From the NCBI GenBank assembly GCA_947493335.1, contig CANLQO010000002.1, positions 620,001-684,000 of the forward strand: DNA of 64,000 bases, written 5' to 3'. The first letter of the stretch is position 1, and the number at the start of each line of letters is the position of its first letter. Source of the DNA: an uncultured Paracoccaceae bacterium. GTDB taxonomy: Bacteria; Pseudomonadota; Alphaproteobacteria; Rhodobacterales; Rhodobacteraceae. The notes below the pieces were generated by a model. That model was given only the letters and a program-made list of their open reading frames with translations. It was not told where the DNA came from and did not search any database. Made by a program: the position numbers and the translations under genes. Of this stretch, positions 42,425-51,156 are shown piece after piece.

Positions 42425-44434
42425 ATGGCATTGTTACTGGGTGTTGATACCGGCGGGACCTATACCGATGCGGTGGTGCTGGACGAGGCGAGCGATGTTG
42501 TGTTGGGCAAGGCCAAGGCGCTGACCTCTCGGCCTGATCTGGCGCTGGGTGTCGGAGCCGCGATAGATGCCGCGATAAAGGCCGCCGGTGTGGCACCTGA
42601 CACGGTGGCCATGGTGTCGCTGTCGACCACGCTGGCGACCAATGCGCTGGTTGAGGGGCAGGGCGGGCGCGTGGCCCTGATCTTTATCGGTTTTGCGGAA
42701 GGTGAGCTGGATCGCGCCGGACTGCGAGACGCGCTGGCGGGGGATCCGGTGATCGTCCTGCCGGGCGGGCACAACCATGCCGGCGGTGAGGCAGCAGCGC
42801 TTGATCTGGACGCTCTTGCACAAGCGCTGGACGGTCTAGAGGACGGCGTGACCGGCTTTGCTGTTGCCGCACATTTCGCAACCCGCAACCCTGCTCATGA
42901 GATGGCAGCACGCGATCTGATCCGCGCACGCACCGGGCTGCCGGTCACCTGCAGTCATGAGCTGTCGTCAGCACTTGGTGGGCCAAAGCGGGCACTGACG
43001 GCGGTGCTGAATGCCCGGTTGATCGGGATGATTGACGGCTTGATCGGCGCATGCGAGGCGCATCTGGCGGCCATCGGTGTCGCTGCCCGCCTGATGGTCG
43101 TGCGTGGCGACGGGGCCCTGATACCCGCTGATCTGGCGCGGGAACGACCGATCGAGACGATCCTGAGCGGGCCTGCCGCCTCGATCGCCGGAGCGGGCTG
43201 GCTGACGGGTGAAGCTGATGCGCTGGTCAGCGATATTGGCGGGACCACGACAGATGTCTGCCTTCTGAAAGAGGGCAAGCCCGCCATTGATCCACAGGGC
43301 GCGCGGGTCGGGGCTTACCGCACAATGGTCGAGGCGGTCGCGATGCGCACCACCGGGCTGGGAGGGGACAGCGAGGTGCATGTCGTCGAAGGTTTGCAGG
43401 GAGGTTTGCGCCTGGGCCCGCGCCGGTTGATGCCTGTCTCGCTTTTGGCGCGGGACCATCCGTCACTGGTTCATGACGCGCTGGATCGCGCGCTGGCGCA
43501 GGACGCGCCCGCGACGGATGGCGGCCAGTTCGTGCTTCCGTTGTGGCAAGGTGCGATCCCCGCCGGGCTGGACAAGCGCGAGGCAGCGGTGGCCGCGCGG
43601 TTGGCAGATGGGCCAATGCGGTTGGGTCACGCTGTCACCAGCCGGGTCGAGGCCCCGGCGCTGTCTCGTCTGGTGACGCGTGGGCTGGCGATGACTGTGG
43701 GGGTCACCCCTTCGGACGCATCGCACGTCCTTGGACTGGTGGACGCCTGGGACAGGGCAGCAGCGGAGAAGGCGCTGACGCTTTTTGCCCGCCGTCGCAC
43801 GGGTGCAGGAGATCGACTGGCCCCCGACGCTGCCACATTGGCAAGGCGGATCGTGGATCAGGTCACCATGCAGACCGTCGATTGCCTGCTACAGGCGGCC
43901 TTTGCCGAAGATGGCCGCGACTTTGATCGCGCGCCCGATGTGCTTGCCAGTCATCCCCTGACCCTTGCCGGACTCGATCAGCATCGTGGCATCGTCGAGA
44001 CCACGCTCAAACTGGGGTTGCCTGTGATCGGGCTGGGGGCCTCTGCTGCGTCCTACTACGGTGATGTCGGGGTCCGGCTGGGCACCCGGATGATCGTGCC
44101 GAAGCATGCCGATGTCGCCAATGCCATCGGCGCGGTTGTGGGGCAGGTCCGGATGCAGGCCGAAGGCAGCGTGACATCTCCGGGTCCGGGGCGTTTTGTG
44201 GCGCATCTGGCGGACGGGCCGCAGGATTTCCAGGAAAGCGAAACGGCATTGGCAGCGCTTGAGGCCGCGTTGGGTGCAGAGGCCAGCGAAAAGGCGGGCA
44301 ACGCGGGCGTTCTTGCCCCGCGCCTGCACGCCGAACGCGACATCAAACAGGCCGAGATTGAAGGTCAGCCCATGTTCATCAGCGCCACGGTGCGGGTCAC
44401 CGCGTCGGGCCGTCCCCGGATTGCGACAGGTTAG
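42425..44434 (+). CDS. Hydantoinase/oxoprolinase family protein (HyuA-like)
   Basis: A 669-aa protein with an actin-like ATPase fold. The N-terminal MALLLGVDTGGTYTDAVVLDE and the later VSDIGGTTTDVCLL are the phosphate-binding motifs; the glycine-rich LSGPAASIAGAG also fits. It would cleave 5-oxoproline or N-methylhydantoin with ATP. The HyuB-type partner is missing, so it may work alone or not as a classical hydantoinase. Although next to the pyrimidine cluster, it is separated from it by a terminator. Confidence 0.87.
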   Translation: MALLLGVDTGGTYTDAVVLDEASDVVLGKAKALTSRPDLALGVGAAIDAAIKAAGVAPDTVAMVSLSTTLATNALVEGQGGRVALIFIGFAEGELDRAGLRDALAGDPVIVLPGGHNHAGGEAAALDLDALAQALDGLEDGVTGFAVAAHFATRNPAHEMAARDLIRARTGLPVTCSHELSSALGGPKRALTAVLNARLIGMIDGLIGACEAHLAAIGVAARLMVVRGDGALIPADLARERPIETILSGPAASIAGAGWLTGEADALVSDIGGTTTDVCLLKEGKPAIDPQGARVGAYRTMVEAVAMRTTGLGGDSEVHVVEGLQGGLRLGPRRLMPVSLLARDHPSLVHDALDRALAQDAPATDGGQFVLPLWQGAIPAGLDKREAAVAARLADGPMRLGHAVTSRVEAPALSRLVTRGLAMTVGVTPSDASHVLGLVDAWDRAAAEKALTLFARRRTGAGDRLAPDAATLARRIVDQVTMQTVDCLLQAAFAEDGRDFDRAPDVLASHPLTLAGLDQHRGIVETTLKLGLPVIGLGASAASYYGDVGVRLGTRMIVPKHADVANAIGAVVGQVRMQAEGSVTSPGPGRFVAHLADGPQDFQESETALAALEAALGAEASEKAGNAGVLAPRLHAERDIKQAEIEGQPMFISATVRVTASGRPRIATG

Positions 44435-44509
44435 TCACGAAAGCGTCAGAGAGATTGCGCGAAGCCAAGGCATGGGCCACAAGTCTGCGACACTTCTGGA
44501 CCACTCACC

Positions 44510-45118
44510 ATGCTTGACCGCGCCGCCCGCCAGATCATCGACCCGCCGCTGAACCGCATTGGTCAGCAATTGGCGGCGCGTGGCTGGACGGCCGATGGCG
44601 TGACGCTCGTCGGGCTTGCCCTTGGCCTGATTGCTGCCCTTTGCATCGCGCTGGGCTGGTTCGCGCTGGCGCTGATCCCGCTTCTGGCCAGCCGCATCGC
44701 GGACGGATTGGACGGGGCTGTGGCGCGGGCGACGCGCAAGACCGATTTTGGCGGATACCTTGATATCGCCGCCGACTTTCTGTTCTACGGTGCGGTGCCC
44801 TGCGCCTTTGTCCTGCACGACCCGGCGACCAACGGCGCAGCGGGTGCTTTCCTGCTGACTGCGTTTTACGTCAACGGCACCAGCTTTCTGGGCTTCGCCA
44901 TCCTTGCTGAAAAGCGCGACATGGAAACGTCCGCCCAAGGCCAGAAATCGCTCTACTATTCGAACGGCATTCTTGAGGGGACAGAGACAATCGTCTTTTT
45001 CGTCCTCCTGTGCCTCTTCCCCGCTGCTTTCCCCGTGCTGTCATGGGTGTTTGGGCTACTGTGCTTTGCCACGGCTGGTCTGCGCATCTGGGGCGCGCGG
45101 CAAATTTTCCAAGACTGA
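44510..45118 (+). CDS. ynjF: CDP-alcohol phosphatidyltransferase family protein (YnjF-like)
   Basis: A 202-aa membrane enzyme. The catalytic CDP-OH-P motif is visible: DGLDGAVAR, then GGYLDIAADF, giving D..DG..AR...G...D...D; the spacer between AR and G is short (7 by my count). Around five transmembrane segments follow. It transfers a phosphatidyl group to an alcohol. It precedes by 12 bp a binding-protein, permease and ATPase gene of the ynjBCD type; E. coli also carries ynjF with ynjBCD, which is the basis for the symbol. Confidence 0.8.
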   Translation: MLDRAARQIIDPPLNRIGQQLAARGWTADGVTLVGLALGLIAALCIALGWFALALIPLLASRIADGLDGAVARATRKTDFGGYLDIAADFLFYGAVPCAFVLHDPATNGAAGAFLLTAFYVNGTSFLGFAILAEKRDMETSAQGQKSLYYSNGILEGTETIVFFVLLCLFPAAFPVLSWVFGLLCFATAGLRIWGARQIFQD

Positions 45119-45130
45119 AGGACCACTCAA

Positions 45131-46327
45131 ATGAAACACCTCGCTTATCTTGCAGCTTTGTTGCCCACCGTGGCGCTGGCGCAAACCGATCCCGCCGATT
45201 GGGACGCTGTGACCGCTGCTGCCAAGGGGCAAACGGTTTATTGGAACGCATGGGGCGGCTCGACCACAACCAACGATTTCATCGCGTGGGTCGGTGACCG
45301 CGTGGCCGAGGACTATGGCGTGACACTGGAACATGTGAAGCTGACCGACACCGCCGACGCCGTGACCCGCGTGCTGGCCGAAAAGCAGGCCGGAGAGGAT
45401 GACGACGGTGCCATCGACATGATCTGGATTAACGGTGCGAACTTTGCCGCGATGAAGGAACAGGACCTTCTGTTTGGCCCTTTCGCCGAACAACTTCCGA
45501 ACTGGGCCTTTGTTGATGCCGAAGGCAAGACCGTGCAGACCGATTTTACCGTGCCGGTCGAAGGATATGAGGCCCCATGGGCCATGGCGCAGGTTGTCTT
45601 TATCCACGATACTGCCGATCTGGCAGAGCCCTTGGGCGACATGGGCGCGATCCTTGAATGGGCGCAGGCCAACCCCGGGCGCTTCACCTATCCGCAGCCG
45701 CCCGATTTCCTTGGCACGACCTTCCTGAAACAGGCGCTGGTTGACCTGATGGACGACACCTCTGTGCTGGCGGAACCGGCAACGGACGACAACTACGACG
45801 CCGTGACAGCCCCGCTTTGGGCCTTCCTTGATGATCTGACCCCGGCGCTTTGGCGCGAGGGTCGCGCTTATCCGGCCACCGGCCCCGCGCAGTTGCAACT
45901 CATCGCGGATGGAGAGGTTGATCTGGCCATCTCCTTTAGTCCGGGAGAGGCGACAGCCGCCATCGCCAACAACCAATTGCCTGACACCGCGCGCACTTTC
46001 GTGCTGGACGGCGGCACCATTGGCAACGCCTCTTTCGTCGCGGTGCCCTACAATTCAGGCAGCACCGAAGGCGCGATGGTCGTTGCCAACTTTCTGATGT
46101 CGCCAGAGGCGCAGGCCCGCGCGCAAGACCCCAACATCCTGGGCTATGGCACCGTGCTGAACATGGACGCGCTGTCAGCCGAGGATCGCGCCGCCTTTGA
46201 CGCGCTGGAACTGGGTATCGCAACCCTGTCCCCGGCAGAGCTGGGCACCGTGCAGGCAGAGCCACACCCAAGCTGGATGACCCGCATCGCGGACGATTGG
46301 ATCCAGCGCTACGGCGTGGCGCAATAA
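45131..46327 (+). CDS. ynjB: ABC transporter substrate-binding protein (YnjB-like)
   Basis: A 398-aa periplasmic protein with a signal peptide (MKHLAYLAALLPTVALA, cleaved near residue 18). It starts the mature part QTDPADWDAVTAAAKG and has the type 2 periplasmic-binding fold, with AWGGSTTTNDFIAWVGDRV and a central MIWINGANFAAM. The ligand is unknown (thiamine or a sulfur/metal compound have been proposed for the family). It is the first ABC gene of the set. Confidence 0.85.
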   Translation: MKHLAYLAALLPTVALAQTDPADWDAVTAAAKGQTVYWNAWGGSTTTNDFIAWVGDRVAEDYGVTLEHVKLTDTADAVTRVLAEKQAGEDDDGAIDMIWINGANFAAMKEQDLLFGPFAEQLPNWAFVDAEGKTVQTDFTVPVEGYEAPWAMAQVVFIHDTADLAEPLGDMGAILEWAQANPGRFTYPQPPDFLGTTFLKQALVDLMDDTSVLAEPATDDNYDAVTAPLWAFLDDLTPALWREGRAYPATGPAQLQLIADGEVDLAISFSPGEATAAIANNQLPDTARTFVLDGGTIGNASFVAVPYNSGSTEGAMVVANFLMSPEAQARAQDPNILGYGTVLNMDALSAEDRAAFDALELGIATLSPAELGTVQAEPHPSWMTRIADDWIQRYGVAQ

Positions 46328-46358
46328 GCGTGACCGGCAGGGCAGGGTTTCCGCCCCG

Positions 46359-48050
46359 ATGAAGGGCCGCTTTCTGCCTGTCCTGCCGCTTCTGACCCTT
46401 GCGGTGATGCTGGGCCCTGTGGTTGCGGGGCTTTGGGGCACGCTGCTTCCCGCCTTTGGTCATCTGCCCGCAGCAGGAGAGATCGGGCCAAGCCTTGCGC
46501 CATTTCAGGCGCTGGGCGATTGGCCCGGACTGCCGCGCGCGGTCATGTTGTCTTTGACCACCGGCATTGGTGCCACGGTCATTGCACTTGTCATCGTGGC
46601 CCTGCTGACAGCCGGATGGTCCGGCACCAAACCGTTCCGCGCGCTGGAACGTGCCCTGTCACCGCTGCTGTCGGTTCCCCATGCCGCCGCCGCCTTTGGG
46701 CTGGCATTTCTGATCGCACCCTCGGGATGGGTCGCGCGCCTTGTCTCACCCGGCCTGACCGGGTGGGAACGGCCCCCCGACCTGCTGATTGTGCAGGACC
46801 AGTGGGGACTGGCGATGATGGCCGGGCTGGTGGTGAAAGAGGTGCCGTTCCTGCTGCTGATGACGCTTTCGGCGCTGGGCCAGACCGACGCACAACGGTC
46901 GCAAGCCGTGGCGGCCGCATTGGGCTATGGTCGCGTCACCGGCTGGCTTAAGACGGTGTTCCCGCGCGTCTATGCGCAGATCCGCCTGCCGGTCTATGTG
47001 GTGCTGGCCTATGCGATGTCGGTGGTGGATGTGGCCGTGATCCTTGGCCCCAACACGCCGCCGCCCTTATCAGTGCAGATCGTCAAATGGATGTCCGACC
47101 CCGATCTGGCGCTACGCCTGCAAGCCGCCTCGGCCGCGCTGTTGCAACTGGCGCTTGTCATCGCGGCCCTGATCGTCTGGCGCATAGGCGAGGGCGTGAT
47201 TGCCCGCCTCGGACAGCGCTGGGTGATGTCTGGCAGACGTGGCCGCGTCGACCGGGCGCTGGCGGCGACCGCGCTGGGCTTTGGTACCACATCCGCGCTT
47301 GCTGTACTGATGGGGCTGGCCGTTCTGGCGGTCTGGTCTTTTGCCGGGTTCTGGGGCTTTCCTGATGCTTTGCCAGATAGCGGGACGCTCAAGAACTGGA
47401 TGCGCCACGGCCCCTCTGCGCTGTCCGCGCTGTGGGAAACGGCACTGATTGCCTTTGCCGTGACCGTCGCCGCGCTGATCCTGACGCTGGGCTGTCTGGA
47501 GGCAGAGTACCGCCACAACCTCTCTGTCACACAGCGCGGCATGTGGCTGCTTTACCTGCCGCTTCTGGTGCCGCAAACCGCCTTCCTGCCGGGCCTGCAA
47601 AGCCTGCTGCTGTCCATTGGCGCGGATGTGGGCATCTGGCCGGTGATGGCCGCGCATCTGGTCTTTGTGCTCCCTTATGTCTTTCTGTCACTCGCTGATC
47701 CCTTCCGTGCGTGGGACACCCGTGTCGGCACGGTTGCCGCCGCCCTCGGCGCGTCGCCAGACCGCATCCTCTGGCGCGTGCGGATGCCGATGTTGCTGCG
47801 CCCGATCCTGACCGCGATGGCTGTCGGTATGGCGGTGTCGGTCGGGCAATACTTGCCGACGCTGCTGATTGGTGGCGGCCGGGTGGCGACGCTGACGACC
47901 GAGGCCGTCGCGCTGGCCTCTGGTGGTGACCGGCGCGCGATTGGCGTTTATGGATTGCTGCAGACCGGGGCCGCGCTGCTGCCCTTTGCCCTCGCTCTCG
48001 CGATCCCCGCATGGATGTGGCGCAACAGAAAGGGACTGCGACATGCCTAA
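46359..48050 (+). CDS. ynjC: ABC transporter permease, fused two-domain (YnjC-like)
   Basis: A 563-aa inner-membrane protein built from two BPD_transp_1 halves: one EAA-loop near AAALGYGRVTGWLKTVFPR and a second near AAALGASPDRILWRVRMPM. About twelve transmembrane segments are visible. It has the ThiP/FbpB layout. Its last 8 bp overlap the ATPase gene. With YnjB and YnjD it would import a small anionic or organic ligand. Confidence 0.87.
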   Translation: MKGRFLPVLPLLTLAVMLGPVVAGLWGTLLPAFGHLPAAGEIGPSLAPFQALGDWPGLPRAVMLSLTTGIGATVIALVIVALLTAGWSGTKPFRALERALSPLLSVPHAAAAFGLAFLIAPSGWVARLVSPGLTGWERPPDLLIVQDQWGLAMMAGLVVKEVPFLLLMTLSALGQTDAQRSQAVAAALGYGRVTGWLKTVFPRVYAQIRLPVYVVLAYAMSVVDVAVILGPNTPPPLSVQIVKWMSDPDLALRLQAASAALLQLALVIAALIVWRIGEGVIARLGQRWVMSGRRGRVDRALAATALGFGTTSALAVLMGLAVLAVWSFAGFWGFPDALPDSGTLKNWMRHGPSALSALWETALIAFAVTVAALILTLGCLEAEYRHNLSVTQRGMWLLYLPLLVPQTAFLPGLQSLLLSIGADVGIWPVMAAHLVFVLPYVFLSLADPFRAWDTRVGTVAAALGASPDRILWRVRMPMLLRPILTAMAVGMAVSVGQYLPTLLIGGGRVATLTTEAVALASGGDRRAIGVYGLLQTGAALLPFALALAIPAWMWRNRKGLRHA

Positions 48051-48675
48051 GGGGCTGACACTTGATCAGGTGGTCATCACCAAGGACGCCGCGCCTCTGG
48101 TCGCGCTTGACCGGCATATCGCACCGGGCGAGGTGCTGACGGTCATGGGCCCCTCTGGCGTCGGAAAATCCACTTTGCTGTCCTACGTGACCGGCACATT
48201 GGCAGGCGACTTTCGTGGCAGCGGCCGCGTCGTGCTGGATGGGCAGGACATCACCGATCTGCCGCCGCATCAGCGCATGGTCGGTATCTTGTTTCAGGAC
48301 GATCTGCTGTTCCCGCATCTGTCCGTCGGTGCCAACCTCGCCTTCGGCCTGCGCCCCGGCGGCAGCCGTATCGACCGCCGCACCCGCATTGAAGAGGCGC
48401 TGTCAGAGGTTGGACTTGAAGGCTTTTTTGATCGCGACCCTGCTACGCTGTCGGGTGGTCAAAAGGCGCGGGTGGCACTGATGCGGATGCTGCTATCAAA
48501 CCCCTGCGCGCTGCTACTGGATGAAGCGTTCAGTCGCCTTGATACCGAGCGTCGCGCCCAGACCCGCAACCTTGTTTTTGACCGCGCCCGCGCGCTGGAT
48601 CTGCCCGTGCTGATGGTCACCCATGATGCCGAGGATGCAGCCGCCGCAGGTGGCGAGATCGTGACTTTGGCTTAG
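48043..48675 (+). CDS. ynjD: ABC transporter ATP-binding protein (YnjD-like)
   Basis: A 210-aa nucleotide-binding subunit, short as YnjD is. Walker A GPSGVGKSTLL, signature LSGGQKARVALMRML, Walker B LLLDEAFSRLD and the switch HDAEDA are all present; the Q-loop is in GILFQDDLLF. ATG 48043 overlaps the permease stop. Its stop overlaps the end of the convergent crtC gene by 3-4 bp, so the transporter genes abut the photosynthesis cluster directly. Confidence 0.9.
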   Translation: MPKGLTLDQVVITKDAAPLVALDRHIAPGEVLTVMGPSGVGKSTLLSYVTGTLAGDFRGSGRVVLDGQDITDLPPHQRMVGILFQDDLLFPHLSVGANLAFGLRPGGSRIDRRTRIEEALSEVGLEGFFDRDPATLSGGQKARVALMRMLLSNPCALLLDEAFSRLDTERRAQTRNLVFDRARALDLPVLMVTHDAEDAAAAGGEIVTLA

Positions 48676-49604
48676 GGCCAGCCTGCCCGTCGCGGCACAC
48701 GCACCGCCAGCATCGGCTTAAGGAACGGCGAACGGAACCGCGTCAAATCAAGCGCTTCGTGCACGCCGGTTGTGACCTCTCCGCCCAATTGCGTCTGTAC
48801 GGCGGCGCGGGTGTAGAATGGCGCATCCAGCATTGGCAAGACCTGCCGGGGGACCACCCCGGCGTCCGCCCGTGTTTCACGGCGCACCTGCCACGCGGAA
48901 TTGCGAAACCGTGCTTTCGCCGGGGCGTCGACATGTTTGGCTGACCCATCGGGACCAAAGCGCACGGCAGTGTCAAACCGCGTGCCGTCCCGACGCGTCA
49001 CGTCATAAAACGCCGTCGCGCCGTCACCCGTGGGAAAACTGCCCCAGGTCCAATAGTCGAAATCCGCCTCCAGCGCCCGCGTCCCGAAATTGGCGTCGAA
49101 ATAGCCCTTGCCGGACCATTGCCAGCCTTCAGCCTCCAGATCGACCCGGATGTCGGATAGCGGGGCAAAAGGCCGCCAGACATGTGCGCCGTCCTGCGTC
49201 AGTGGCAATTCCACCCCGGTCAGCGCGCGCGGTGTGACCGTGATCGTGCCCCGCACGCGGGAGACCAGTGGCGGGCTTGCGATTTCATCGATTGCGATCA
49301 CCAGCGACTGCCCATCCCAATGCATCTGACTGGGTCCGACCTTCAGCGTGTCTTGTTTCGTGGTCAGCGCCGCGCGGCCCCGGTCCGTCATCGTGAACCG
49401 CCCGCCTTTGCCGTAGGTGGCCACGTTGATGCAGCAGTGGTTTGCCGGGTCGCGCCGTCCCGACCACGCGTACCAAGGCGAAAAGACCGACCCGATAAAC
49501 CCTATGACAGAGACGGCTTTTTGCCCGCAGTCGCTAAGCCCGTCGACATACCACCATGCATAACCGTCGGGCGGGACGTGGATGTCAAAGTTTGGTCGCG
49601 CATG
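48672..49604 (-). CDS. crtC: Carotenoid 1,2-hydratase (hydroxyneurosporene synthase)
   Basis: About 309 aa from the first plausible residue. The family core is clear: VPPDGYAWWYVDGLSDCG, GFIGSVFSPWYAWSGRRDP, NHCCINVATYGKGGRFTM, WQWSGKGYFDANFGTRALE and FDYWTWGSFPTG. It adds water to neurosporene-type ends on the way to spheroidene. No ATG, GTG or TTG lies in frame between a GTG at 49781 and the core, so the start is unresolved; the end given (49604) is approximate. The open frame overlaps the end of crtD by about 100 bp. Confidence 0.8.
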   Translation of the reverse strand, partial: HARPNFDIHVPPDGYAWWYVDGLSDCGQKAVSVIGFIGSVFSPWYAWSGRRDPANHCCINVATYGKGGRFTMTDRGRAALTTKQDTLKVGPSQMHWDGQSLVIAIDEIASPPLVSRVRGTITVTPRALTGVELPLTQDGAHVWRPFAPLSDIRVDLEAEGWQWSGKGYFDANFGTRALEADFDYWTWGSFPTGDGATAFYDVTRRDGTRFDTAVRFGPDGSAKHVDAPAKARFRNSAWQVRRETRADAGVVPRQVLPMLDAPFYTRAAVQTQLGGEVTTGVHEALDLTRFRSPFLKPMLAVRVPRRAGWP

Positions 49605-51055
49605 ATCGCCGCGGCCGCATGCCGGGCGGAGAGTGTGGCCATCGGAACCCCCGCACCCGGATGCACCCCGCCCCCCGTCAGGTAAAGTCCCCTGATTGCG
49701 GTGCGCACCGTCGGGCGCTTGAAGGCCGCCATCATCCCGTGCGGGGATCGCCCGTAAAGTGACCCCATGGAGTGTGGGCACAGTGCTTCGAAACCCGCCG
49801 GAATGGTCAGCGTCTCTGGCCCGGGCGTCGGTGTGAACCGCAGCCCGAAGGCCTTCAGGCGGTTGAACATGAGCGTCTGACATCTCGGTTTCTCCTCTTC
49901 CGGGGCGCGCAGGACGGGCGGGGCATTCATGATGATCTCGAACCGTTGCAGCGCGTCTGCGGCGGCGGTGCCGTGGTCTTGGGCACAGACGTAAAGCGTG
50001 GGGTCATCCGGCATCCGGTCGCTGGCCAGCGTGTTGAATTCGGTGTCGGCAAGTTTGCCAAAAAACACGGTGTGATGCGCAAGCGCCGGGCCGCTGGGCT
50101 GCGCTGCAAAAGCCTGCACATAGGCCGACAGGCTGCGTGGCGTCGTCGCGACCTCTGGCGCCGCGTCCTGCACGCCTTGGCCGAGGGCACCGATCTGCAA
50201 AGCACGCGGGTCGCCATTGAACAGGACGACATCAGCGTCAAACCTGTCGTGCCCGGCCTCCACCGCGGTGACTGCACCACCTTGTTTGACGATCCGTGTC
50301 ACCTCGGTGTTGAAAATGAACTGCGCGCCCGTGGCGGTCGCTTGTTCCTGCAGGACCTGCGCCAGCCGGTGCATCCCGCCCTTTACGGTCCAGACCCCCT
50401 GCGCCTCAGCGTCCGAGATCAGCGACATAATCGCTGGCGACGCATAGGGGGAGCCGCCGACATAGGTGGCATAGCGCCCGAACAATTGCGCCAGCCGTGG
50501 TTCGCGAAAGCTGGCCGCCAAATCCCGCGCCATTGTCCGCCAGGGGGCCATATCCGCGATCAGACGAGGCTGGCGCAGGACCCGCGCGGTCAGATCTGCC
50601 TGCCGTGGGGCCTGTGTTTGCATCATCGGCGCGTCAAAGGCTTCAAAAAGCCGCGCGGCGCGGTCGGCAAAACGCGAGTATTGCTTGGCGGCCGACCCGC
50701 CAAAGACGGATGTCACGTTTTCAACCGTCGCGGCGCGGTCTGCCATCAGATCAAAACAGGTGCCATCGTCCCAATAATGCCGTGCGATGACGTCCAGCGG
50801 TTCCAGCGTCAGATGCTCGTTCAGGGCCAAACCGCAATCGGCGAAAAGTGCCTCAAACACCGGGCGCATGGTCAGGACCGTCGGGCCCGCATCGACCGGT
50901 CCCGCGGCCGACGGCAGCGTCCGCATCTTGCCGCCCGGGGCGTCGTGCATGTCCAGAACGGTGACAGCGCAGCCCGCATGAGACAGCCGCAAAGCCGCCG
51001 CCAAACCGCCGATCCCGGCACCTACAATGATCACGCGCGTGGCGTTGCTGGTCAT
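49502..51055 (-). CDS. crtD: Hydroxyneurosporene desaturase (1-hydroxycarotenoid 3,4-desaturase)
   Basis: A 517-aa FAD-dependent carotenoid oxidoreductase. The Rossmann site RVIIVGAGIGGLAAALRLS opens the protein, followed by APGGKMRT, and the C-terminal motif YLTGGGVHPGAGVPMATLSA is typical of CrtI/CrtD desaturases. It introduces the 3,4 double bond after CrtC has acted. The gene is divergent from crtE across two PpsR-type sites, and its last ~100 bp lie inside the crtC frame. Confidence 0.93.
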   Translation of the reverse strand: MTSNATRVIIVGAGIGGLAAALRLSHAGCAVTVLDMHDAPGGKMRTLPSAAGPVDAGPTVLTMRPVFEALFADCGLALNEHLTLEPLDVIARHYWDDGTCFDLMADRAATVENVTSVFGGSAAKQYSRFADRAARLFEAFDAPMMQTQAPRQADLTARVLRQPRLIADMAPWRTMARDLAASFREPRLAQLFGRYATYVGGSPYASPAIMSLISDAEAQGVWTVKGGMHRLAQVLQEQATATGAQFIFNTEVTRIVKQGGAVTAVEAGHDRFDADVVLFNGDPRALQIGALGQGVQDAAPEVATTPRSLSAYVQAFAAQPSGPALAHHTVFFGKLADTEFNTLASDRMPDDPTLYVCAQDHGTAAADALQRFEIIMNAPPVLRAPEEEKPRCQTLMFNRLKAFGLRFTPTPGPETLTIPAGFEALCPHSMGSLYGRSPHGMMAAFKRPTVRTAIRGLYLTGGGVHPGAGVPMATLSARHAAAAIMRDQTLTSTSRPTVMHGGMSTGLATAGKKPSLS

Positions 51056-51094
51056 GATCCCTCCGATCCACAGTGTTGACTCAATGCGCGAATG

Positions 51095-51112
51095 TGTCCA
51101 GTTTGATTTACA
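51095..51112. promoter_or_regulatory. PpsR/CrtJ-type operator 1 (crtD-crtE)
   Basis: TGTCCAGTTTGATTTACA is TGT-N12-ACA, the motif bound by PpsR/CrtJ, the redox- and light-responsive repressor of photosynthesis genes. It is 7 bp from a second copy, and both lie between the divergent crtD and crtE starts. Confidence 0.8.
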
Positions 51113-51119
51113 TATGTAG

Positions 51120-51137
51120 TGTCAGCCAAGTCAGACA
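51120..51137. promoter_or_regulatory. PpsR/CrtJ-type operator 2 (crtD-crtE)
   Basis: TGTCAGCCAAGTCAGACA, a second TGT-N12-ACA, 19 bp before the crtE start. Tandem sites spaced 7-8 bp are the usual arrangement for cooperative PpsR tetramer binding. Confidence 0.82.
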
Positions 51138-51156
51138 TAACCGCAAAGGATCACGC

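Noticed and set aside
49604-49781. GTG at 49781 as crtC start
   Set aside because: It would add ~60 residues that read as a shadow of crtD and have no likeness to CrtC; kept as a possibility only in the finding.
49772-51079. 435-codon plus-strand open frame
   Set aside because: Antisense shadow of crtD; no motif seen.
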